This document shows positions 57,641 to 64,000 of a DNA stretch of 64,000 nt, in pieces (position 1 is the first letter of the stretch; each line of letters opens with the position of its first letter). This stretch comes from Spartobacteria bacterium (GTDB lineage Bacteria > Verrucomicrobiota > Verrucomicrobiia > Chthoniobacterales > Chthoniobacteraceae). The notes below the pieces were generated by a model. The model searched no databases. It was not told the origin of the DNA and saw only the letters and a list, made by a program, of their open reading frames with translations. The translations under genes were made by a program, and so were the position numbers. The stretch lies in NCBI GenBank assembly GCA_021324825.1, contig JAJPII010000023.1:115972-179971 (forward strand), written 5' to 3'.

Positions 57641-60463
57641 ATGTTCACGATGGCGAAAATCCGCAACGGTTCGACCTACCTTGCCCATCATCTCTCGGCG
57701 AACGACTATTACGCCGAGGGCGAAAAAGTTCGTGGCGTGTGGGTGGGGCGAGGGGCGGAAAAGCTCGGTTTAGTGAACGAGGTGCTACCGGAGCAATTCG
57801 AGGCATTGCGGAGTAATCAACGGCCTGACACCGGAGAACCATTGACGCCCCGCACCAAGGGTCAACGGGTCGCCTTCTTCGATTTTCAGTGTTCCGCGCA
57901 AAAATCGGTTTCGATCATGGCGATGGTCGGAGGTGATGAGCGTTTGCGCACCGCCCATGAACAGGCGGCGAAAGTTGCTTTCGCCGAACTGGAACAATTC
58001 GCCGCCCAGCAGAAGAACACCCTCTTTTCCAGGCGTTCGGAAATCACCGGCAACGTATGCGCCGCCGCTTTCACTCACGATGCGAGCCGGGCGCTCGATC
58101 CGCAATTGCACACGCATTTCGTGGTGGCAAACGCGACGTGCGCCGGGAATGGCCGATGGTTCGCGCTCAATGAATTCGAGATGGTCAAAGCGATTCGATA
58201 CGCCGGGAAGGTTTATCAAAATGAACTGGCGAGAAAAGTGAAGGCGCTGGGCTACGGCATTCGGGAAGCGCGCGATGCCAAGGGACAGGTGACCGGATTT
58301 GAGATTGAAGGCGTCAGCGATGGGCTGTGCCAGCGCTTCGCCAAGCGGCGCGCGGAGATCGAGCTTGAGATTGAAAACTTTCGAGCGAAACATGGGCGCG
58401 AACCTACGACCGGGGATGTGGCTCAAATCACGCGGAAAACCAGGAGCGCGAAGTTGAGCGAAATTTCGACGCCAGCGGTGCGACATCAACAGCTTGGCCA
58501 ATTGGCGGCAACGGAACGGGAGGCGTTGTCGGCGTTGAAAGAGCAAGCCCGTGCCAATGTCCGGAGCGCGAAGCCTGGTGGGGTGGAAGCGGAAGCGCTG
58601 CAAACGGGGGTGGATCATCTTTTCGAGCGCCATAGTGTCGCGAAGGAGCATGAGATTCTCGCGGAGGCGCTCAATCAGGCACTCGGAGCGGTCGATTTGG
58701 AAATGCTCAAAAGCGGACTGGCAGGCGGCGGGGCCGGCGTAGTGCGACTCACCTCGGATACGGCGTTGCGCTCGGAATGCGCGACGCAACGCGGGCTGCA
58801 ATTGGAGCAATGGGCCGTGGCGTTCGTAAACGCCACTAAAGCGACGCTGCCGCCGCTCAACGCCGCATTTGAACCGGGTTCGTCGCTTTCCGCGGAACAG
58901 CGCGTAGCGGTGCGCGCCATCCTATCCACGAAAGATCGCGTGTTCAGTTTTCGGGGCGTCGCGGGTGCGGGGAAAACCACGACGCTTCGGGAAGTGCAAC
59001 GCGGCTTGGCGGATCATCGTGTTCACCACATCGCCCCAACGGCGGCGGCTGCGAAAGTATTGCAAGGGGAAGGATTTTCCAACGCGACGACGGTCGATGA
59101 CTTTTTGCAAAACGTCTCACGGCGTGAAAATTTGCGCGATGCGGTGGTGATTTGCGACGAAGCGGGTTTGCAATCCAATCGTCAGGGCGCCGAGTTGCTG
59201 CGCCTCGTTCAGCAGCATCGAATGCGCGTGCTGCTCGTGGGCGATGTGCGCCAGCATGTCAGCGTGGAGGCGGGGGACTTTCTGCGCGTCCTGGAAACCC
59301 ACAGCGAGCTTGGCCGTTGCGAAGTTGCGGAAATTCGCCGCCAGCAATTCGCGCCCGAATATAAGTCGGCGATTCAAAAAATGGCGGCAGGCGATGCCCG
59401 CGGTGGATTGGTGGCGATGGACGCGATGGGCTGGCTCAAGGAAGGAGCGAACTACCTCGAATCCGCCGCCGCTGAGTTTCTACGGCTTTGCGAGGGCGGC
59501 GTCCACCTCGACCGATGCCTCGCCGTTGCTCCGACATGGCAGGAAAACTATCGTCTCACGGATGCCATCCGAGCCGGCCTGAAAGCACACGGAAACCTGC
59601 CCGGTGAAACGTCTCGTTGCGAGGTCTTCGATTCGTTGCGCTGGACGGCACAGCAGAAGCGCAATGCGCGAAACTACGCGGTCGGCCAAAGAATCGTATT
59701 CGCCAGTCCCGTCGGAAAATGGAAAGCGGGTGAAGCGGCTGAAGTCCGGCGCGTGGAAGGCCGGCGGATTGTCGTGGCGACGGCTGGCGGCGAGGAACGC
59801 GATCTGTCGTTGCGAGCCGCAGCCGCGTTCGATGTTGGCCGGATACGTTCGATTGAGATTGCGGCCGGGGACAAGGTCTTGATCCGTGCCAATCGCAAAC
59901 CTCTCGACCTGATCAATGGTCAAGTGCTCACTGTCGAGCGCGTCGAGGCCGACGGTTCTCTCGCGACAAGGGAAGGTCACGTCATACCCGCTGCTTTCCA
60001 GCAATGGTGCCACGGCTATGTCGTGACTTCGCACAAAGCCCAAGGCAGGACCTGCGAGCATGTCGTTGTCGCAGCGGAAAAGCTCGATGCCAAAGCCGCC
60101 TATGTCGCCTGTTCTCGCGGAAGAAAATCCTGCGCCATCCACACGCCCGACAAACAGCGTCTGCTCGAACGCCTGCCGCCCGGTTCACGGAAAGCGGCGC
60201 TGGATGTCCTGGCGGAAAATCGACAACGCATCCCCATCGCCATTGTCCAACGTGCGCCGGCTTGGGCAAGGCTTTTCGGTCAAACCGTGGCGCGAAAAGC
60301 CGCCACGGCGCAGCACGGATTTCACCGGCTGATGGAGCAAGCCCGGCGCACGGTTTTCCGCTGGTCACAACTCCGAGAATATCGCTTTGCCCACAATCCC
60401 GGACATACGCCTCGGATGAAGAAACATCACGCAGCCGAAACCGCCAACCATCCAACACCATGA
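57641..60463 (+). CDS. MobF-family relaxase/helicase of element 2
   Basis: A 940-residue protein. It begins MFTMAKIRNGSTYLAHHLSA, with active-site Tyr region ANDYYAEGEKV; a second ATG at 57,650 is possible. The His triad is in FTHDASRALDPQLHTHFVVA. The helicase part has GVAGAGKTTTLRE, VVICDEAGL and HGYVVTSHKAQGRT. It is only distantly similar to the element 1 relaxase but has the same domain order. The C-terminal 80 residues are basic and His-rich. It is followed by the frameshifted small gene, as in element 1. Confidence 0.93.
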   Translation: MFTMAKIRNGSTYLAHHLSANDYYAEGEKVRGVWVGRGAEKLGLVNEVLPEQFEALRSNQRPDTGEPLTPRTKGQRVAFFDFQCSAQKSVSIMAMVGGDERLRTAHEQAAKVAFAELEQFAAQQKNTLFSRRSEITGNVCAAAFTHDASRALDPQLHTHFVVANATCAGNGRWFALNEFEMVKAIRYAGKVYQNELARKVKALGYGIREARDAKGQVTGFEIEGVSDGLCQRFAKRRAEIELEIENFRAKHGREPTTGDVAQITRKTRSAKLSEISTPAVRHQQLGQLAATEREALSALKEQARANVRSAKPGGVEAEALQTGVDHLFERHSVAKEHEILAEALNQALGAVDLEMLKSGLAGGGAGVVRLTSDTALRSECATQRGLQLEQWAVAFVNATKATLPPLNAAFEPGSSLSAEQRVAVRAILSTKDRVFSFRGVAGAGKTTTLREVQRGLADHRVHHIAPTAAAAKVLQGEGFSNATTVDDFLQNVSRRENLRDAVVICDEAGLQSNRQGAELLRLVQQHRMRVLLVGDVRQHVSVEAGDFLRVLETHSELGRCEVAEIRRQQFAPEYKSAIQKMAAGDARGGLVAMDAMGWLKEGANYLESAAAEFLRLCEGGVHLDRCLAVAPTWQENYRLTDAIRAGLKAHGNLPGETSRCEVFDSLRWTAQQKRNARNYAVGQRIVFASPVGKWKAGEAAEVRRVEGRRIVVATAGGEERDLSLRAAAAFDVGRIRSIEIAAGDKVLIRANRKPLDLINGQVLTVERVEADGSLATREGHVIPAAFQQWCHGYVVTSHKAQGRTCEHVVVAAEKLDAKAAYVACSRGRKSCAIHTPDKQRLLERLPPGSRKAALDVLAENRQRIPIAIVQRAPAWARLFGQTVARKAATAQHGFHRLMEQARRTVFRWSQLREYRFAHNPGHTPRMKKHHAAETANHPTP

Positions 60464-60829
60464 TCAGATCCAGCGAACGAAAATCCATCAATCCACGCGC
60501 CGAAAATCCCTGCTTCGAGAAAAGCGAGCGCGGCCCGGAACTCGGCATTTCGTTTGAAAAAAAAGGACGGCGCCAAGCGGTTTGCCCTCTATTCATTCTT
60601 GTCCGCAGTCGATTTCGACGGCTCCGGCACATTGGTCTACCGCTACACCTTCGGCACGATCACAGTGAAAGGGAAAGCGTTGCACCCACTGTGGGAGAAC
60701 CTACGCGCCTGCACGCTCGTGCGTGTCTGCGAAGCCGAAAGCCTTTCTTCGGAAGGGCCATCGATCAGCGAAATTACGCTTGCGGATTTAGAAGCCATCT
60801 CGGCTGTTGAACCATTATTTCCAGGATAG
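60460..60829 (+). pseudogene. Small relaxase-linked protein of element 2, frameshifted at an A8 run
   Basis: ATG 60,460 overlaps the relaxase stop and reads MIRSSERKSI to GISFEKK, where an 8-A run (60,557-60,564) lies. Only the next frame continues the family sequence (AKRFALYSFLSAVDFDGSGT; CTLVRVCEAES; SISEITLADLE), matching the intact gene at 34,859-35,194. It is a decay, an assembly error, or slippage on the A run. Confidence 0.7.
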
Positions 60830-60973
60830 ACCCGCTTCGGTCCTCCCTTCTGAACCGGCTGGATTCGAACCCTTCCCCAATTTAGAAGCGCTCCGCGCTG
60901 ACCGGACATCAGAGAGGGGGCGCTCGCCGCGCTGGCTCCAGATATCAGCGGGACAATCGCGAGTCTTGCTGTC

Positions 60974-61384
60974 ATGCGCAAAGTTCAGCCGGTAATTTTC
61001 GACAGCCGCGATCGACTCTTGCTCTTCGGGCGAAGCTGCGAGCCACTCGCCGGCGCTAACGCCTATTTAAAGGGATTACGGTATGGTTTTCACAATGGAA
61101 ACCGTACCGCCGATTGCTGCGTTATTTCGAGAATAAGCGAGAGACGACCTAACCACAGCTTTATCTCCGAATGTAGGTCCGCCGGACGTTACGACGGGTC
61201 TAAGTTACGCCGCCATCCGCAGAAACTCCAAGAAATCCTAGCGCACCGTGCTCTCCGAAAGAGCGAGATTCCTGAGATCAGCGATCAATTTGAAGCGTGC
61301 CGCAATGCGGTCAATGCTTGCGAAAGAGAGCATGAAAAGCGATTGAAGGAGGCCCGACGGCGGAGACTCGGGAGCCGAGGCTGA
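60974..61384 (+). CDS. Hypothetical protein (weak)
   Basis: A 136-codon frame whose stop overlaps the ankyrin start (TGATG). The last third (LQEILAHRALRKSEIPEISD; HEKRLKEARRRRLGS) is coding-like and helical, while the first part resembles non-coding translation. A shorter gene or remnant is possible. 60,830-60,973 has nothing recognisable. Confidence 0.3.
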   Translation: MRKVQPVIFDSRDRLLLFGRSCEPLAGANAYLKGLRYGFHNGNRTADCCVISRISERRPNHSFISECRSAGRYDGSKLRRHPQKLQEILAHRALRKSEIPEISDQFEACRNAVNACEREHEKRLKEARRRRLGSRG

Positions 61385-62364
61385 TGCTTATGGAAGAGGA
61401 AGCAAAGCCGTTGCCGAGCGAAATGAGCAATAAACTGGTCGAAGCCGCGAAAATTGGAAACGTCGCCGAGATTTCCGTTTGCCTCCAGAAGGGCGCGGAA
61501 GTGGACTTTAACGAAGGCGAACCGTTGTATGCTTCCGCCTGGCGCGGACGAATCGATGTGGTGCGGTTGCTCTTACGCCACGGCGCAAATCCAAATGCGG
61601 GAGACGACAGGGCCGCGCGGCAGGCCGCGGCATGTCGCCAGCGTAAAGTCGTTGAACTGCTTGTATCTCACGGCGCCGCTGCCGAGGCCATGACTATTTT
61701 GGAGCGTGCCGAACACAGACGCGCGTTTTCGGATTGCATTCGGCAGAACGATCTTGAAGAAGTCAAACGGCTTATATCACAGGGTTGGGATTTCGACACG
61801 CTGGCCGATCCGCTTCTCCACCTAGCCAGCCTTGTCAATTCGGTCGCCATTGTGAACGAGATTCTCGACTCAGGGCGCTTCAGGTTCGAGAACCCGGAAG
61901 AGATCCTTGCCAACGCTGTAAGCTTTAGGCGAGTAGAAATCACACGGAGCATTTTAGAACATCAATTCCACTGCTTTGACAAAATTGACATCTCTTCCGC
62001 AATACGAACTGCAAAGAGCTGCCACGAACCCCAGATGATTGCGCTGTTGCGGGAATGGGCCGATTTTGACGAAACACAGATGGACTGGGAAGAAGGCTGG
62101 TACCTGCGCAGCCTCAAAGTGATTGAACAGCAGTGCGGCGAAGTCCTGAAGCTTTTGAACGACATGGGAAACCGCGATCTGATGGCTCGCTGCCATGGCA
62201 AAGCGCCGAGAGTCCTGGCAATGTTGGATGCGATTGTGACCCGATGCCGAGAAGAAAGGCTAACGGTGGGGATTTCGAAACAGGAGATTCCCGATCCATA
62301 CGCAGTCCTTGCAGACCTCGATGGGCAAATGCTCGCCGTGGTTCAAAAGTTTGAAGGCTCTTGA
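61384..62364 (+). CDS. Ankyrin-repeat protein
   Basis: A 326-residue protein. Two to three clear ankyrin repeats lie in the first 110 residues (NKLVEAAKIGNVAEISVCLQ; PLYASAWRGRIDVVRLLLRH; GANPNAGDDRAARQAAACRQ; RKVVELLVSHGA), with weaker ones to about residue 230. The rest is helical. These are protein-binding scaffolds. Lying just before a PD-(D/E)XK-like gene in an element, it may be part of a two-gene cargo system (inference). Confidence 0.85.
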   Translation: MLMEEEAKPLPSEMSNKLVEAAKIGNVAEISVCLQKGAEVDFNEGEPLYASAWRGRIDVVRLLLRHGANPNAGDDRAARQAAACRQRKVVELLVSHGAAAEAMTILERAEHRRAFSDCIRQNDLEEVKRLISQGWDFDTLADPLLHLASLVNSVAIVNEILDSGRFRFENPEEILANAVSFRRVEITRSILEHQFHCFDKIDISSAIRTAKSCHEPQMIALLREWADFDETQMDWEEGWYLRSLKVIEQQCGEVLKLLNDMGNRDLMARCHGKAPRVLAMLDAIVTRCREERLTVGISKQEIPDPYAVLADLDGQMLAVVQKFEGS

Positions 62365-62437
62365 TCGGATCAAGGAACTTCAGTTCGACAATGTCCACGC
62401 GAGCCGGCCAAACGTCGGAGGGGAATTTCCAGGGCCC

Positions 62438-63646
62438 ATGCGACGAAGGGACTTTACTTCCATCTCCCTCGAACAGAAACTGAAAAGCGATATGCGTGAA
62501 ATCCGAAGCCTGTGTGATGCGCTGCTTGAAACGCACGTGCAGGAAGACCAATGCACAAATTTCCTGCTCTGGCTTCTCCGCAAGCTCCCTGTAAAGTGCC
62601 TACGGGACGTTTGCCGCGACTCAGGACTCCTCCTCGACGACGTTTCAAACGAGTACCAGTTCAACGCTCAATGGGCGCTTGAGAATAGTCGTCCCGATGC
62701 GCGAATTCAGATCGCCCGTAATAAATTCCTGTTTGTTGAAACCAAAAGATTCCCAAACGCGCTGAATAGAGCACAGTTCGAAAACCACATTACAGGGGGG
62801 GCGAAAGAGGTCGGCGAATCGAACTGCTGGTTCCTTTTCATATCTGGAGACAGCCAGGCACCGCCGGATCTCTTCCAATTGCGGTCCCTGCACGCGGATC
62901 GCATCGGCTTCATTTCCTGGAAGGGCCTTCTGGCACTTTTCGACAGCTTGAAGAAGCAACTGGAAAAGCCTTATTCCATTATACTTGACGAGTTCCTGAT
63001 TTTTGCACGATACCATCGACTAGGAAAACTGACAGATATGAATACAGAAGAAACAAAAGCCTTTCTCGCAGCCTACCCGACAGTAAACCGGTATCAGGAG
63101 GCGGCGAAAGAGAAGTTCTCGAAGATGCTCGGGACAATCACTAACCGCGTCATTGTCGATTGCGAGGAGATCGTTACGGCGTGTAACGCTGAGGAGCAAA
63201 CCGATCTTCCATGTTTGTATCGTTCGCTGAACGTAAAAGGATGGCACACGCCCATTCTTTCGGCGTTCATTTTTTTAAACATTCTGACGAAAGAGATCGG
63301 CGTGATCGGAATTGGATATCAGGACACGAATCAAAAAAAGGACTTCCTCCCGCTTTGGAATGGCCAATTCAAACAGACTTTCCGAAATAACCCAGCGCTC
63401 CATGCGTTCACATGGATCGATAAAGGCAACGACGAAAATGATGCCGATTACTTCAAGCTCGTCGCCGGCACCAGCGGGAAGCTATTCGATCCTGCTGCGC
63501 TGGATGATTTCAAAGACTACTTCTACTGGGGCTACTGTTATCCCTTAGAAATCGACATGCTCGACGAACCGATGTTTGCACGAATTGCATCGGACGCAAA
63601 GGAATTCTTGGCGTCATTCACATCGACGAAGGTCAAGAGAGGCTAA
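62438..63646 (+). CDS. PD-(D/E)XK-like nuclease family protein
   Basis: 402 residues from ATG 62,438 (62,492 is an alternative; earlier starts overlap the ankyrin gene). The segment ENSRPDARIQIARNKFLFVE followed by TKRF gives D...ExK, with a preceding EYQFNAQW Glu, the pattern of PD-(D/E)XK-fold proteins that sense or cut DNA. The rest (NCWFLFISGDSQAP; YRSLNVKGWHTPILSAFIFL) is unassigned. Not recognised as a known restriction enzyme; a defence role is possible. Confidence 0.6.
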   Translation: MRRRDFTSISLEQKLKSDMREIRSLCDALLETHVQEDQCTNFLLWLLRKLPVKCLRDVCRDSGLLLDDVSNEYQFNAQWALENSRPDARIQIARNKFLFVETKRFPNALNRAQFENHITGGAKEVGESNCWFLFISGDSQAPPDLFQLRSLHADRIGFISWKGLLALFDSLKKQLEKPYSIILDEFLIFARYHRLGKLTDMNTEETKAFLAAYPTVNRYQEAAKEKFSKMLGTITNRVIVDCEEIVTACNAEEQTDLPCLYRSLNVKGWHTPILSAFIFLNILTKEIGVIGIGYQDTNQKKDFLPLWNGQFKQTFRNNPALHAFTWIDKGNDENDADYFKLVAGTSGKLFDPAALDDFKDYFYWGYCYPLEIDMLDEPMFARIASDAKEFLASFTSTKVKRG

Positions 63647-63879
63647 AACTCGCTGCCCCGATCTTCTTTAGGAGTGTCCATTACGCCCATCGGCAGGCTG
63701 ATGCTGCCTTCCTGGTTCCGGCTCTCAATGGCCCCGCTGCTCGTCCCGATCATTTGCGTTTTATCCGCAGTTCTCCGATTTTTGAATTCCGCCCGCAGTC
63801 TGCTGATGCGTCTGGCGCTTGTGCCAGTCACCCAGCCGAGTCCGGCGCAGAGGAACGCGTGCTTTTTTTCACCTTTCAA
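63643..63879 (-). CDS. Possible small protein at the window end
   Basis: A 78-codon reverse frame (FLCAGLGWVTGTSARRISRL; QEGSISLPMGVMDTPKEDRG) converging with the nuclease gene and overlapping its end by 4 bp. A forward frame overlaps it as well. Composition favours the reverse frame slightly. No family recognised; nothing else is clear up to 64,000. Confidence 0.3.
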   Translation of the reverse strand: MKGEKKHAFLCAGLGWVTGTSARRISRLRAEFKNRRTADKTQMIGTSSGAIESRNQEGSISLPMGVMDTPKEDRGSEF

Positions 63880-64000
63880 GCCGATGCGCAGGGGAGAGCT
63901 TTCGGAACCTGCATAAAGTGCTCAAGGAGGAGTATTTCGTCACTACGGCGCATCCCGAGGAGGAATCATTCGAGCTAAGCCAACTCCATGCATTGATCGT

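Larger units (their letters stand above)
52514..64000. mobile_element. Element 2, tandem at the same tRNA-Asn site (continues beyond the window)
   Basis: It begins at the attR repeat with an integrase 181 bp inside, then carries a regulator, a ParA-like gene, a MobF relaxase with the same small partners as element 1, and cargo. No second right-hand tRNA repeat is seen before the window ends. No coupling ATPase is present, so it may depend on a helper. Confidence 0.7.

Noticed and set aside
1..64000. CRISPR array
   Set aside because: No regularly spaced repeats with unique spacers were seen; the repeats present are palindromes, arm sites and leaders.

Overview
ORGANISM. The 64 kb window looks like a chromosome segment of a GC-rich Gram-negative bacterium, most likely Verrucomicrobiota or a close relative (inference). 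Clues: a UBact-prcB-prcA pupylation-like/20S proteasome operon, known from several Gram-negative phyla including Verrucomicrobia; GYF_2 and UVR-motif proteins of a kind common there; and a small HTH protein at 53.8-54.1 kb of a type I associate with that phylum. No 16S or marker set is present, so this stays tentative.

CORE REGION, 1-15.8 kb. Compact chromosomal genes: a YVTN-like propeller protein (cut by the window start), chrB-chrA (chromate response/export), GYF_2 and LysM proteins, the UBact (58 aa, ending Gly-Gln) - prcB - prcA operon, a run of cell-wall genes (amidase, peptidoglycan-binding protein, lipoprotein), an Opp/Dpp-type ABC ATPase, a UVR-motif protein, and the arginine operon argC-argJ-argB-argD-argF. 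A palindromic repeat family sits in two intergenic gaps and one copy supplies the stop codon of the ABC gene. The region ends at a tRNA-Asn(GUU).

ELEMENT 1, 15,808-52,513. The last 27 bp of the tRNA-Asn are repeated exactly at 52,487-52,513, defining a 36.7 kb integrated element with a tyrosine integrase beside its right end and matching putative integrase arm repeats just inside both ends. Its left 11 kb is a defence island: a Gabija-like pair (OLD nuclease + UvrD helicase), a short prokaryotic Argonaute with a SIR2 - RecG-like - APAZ partner, and a PstI/BsuBI-like type II restriction-modification pair. Next come a remnant integrase tail, a P4-type integrase, AlpA, a TOPRIM primase-like protein, a three-copy hairpin leader in front of small conserved genes, ArdC antirestriction protein, a MobF relaxase, a coupling ATPase, ParA and accessory membrane proteins. 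No VirB4 or mating channel is seen, so it looks mobilizable rather than self-transmissible. The right part holds a small tyrosine recombinase + VapBC cassette bounded by two inverted dif-like sites, a Fic protein with tandem repeats in front of it, and a GHKL ATPase gene split by an insertion sequence.

ELEMENT 2, 52,514 to beyond the window. A second element is abutted in tandem. It has its own integrase (frameshifted), regulator, ParA-like ATPase (frameshifted), a MobF relaxase with the same small flanking genes as element 1 (one frameshifted), a hairpin-rich non-coding stretch, and cargo: an ankyrin protein and a PD-(D/E)XK-like nuclease. The two related but diverged mobilization modules make this tRNA-Asn locus a site of repeated element accretion.
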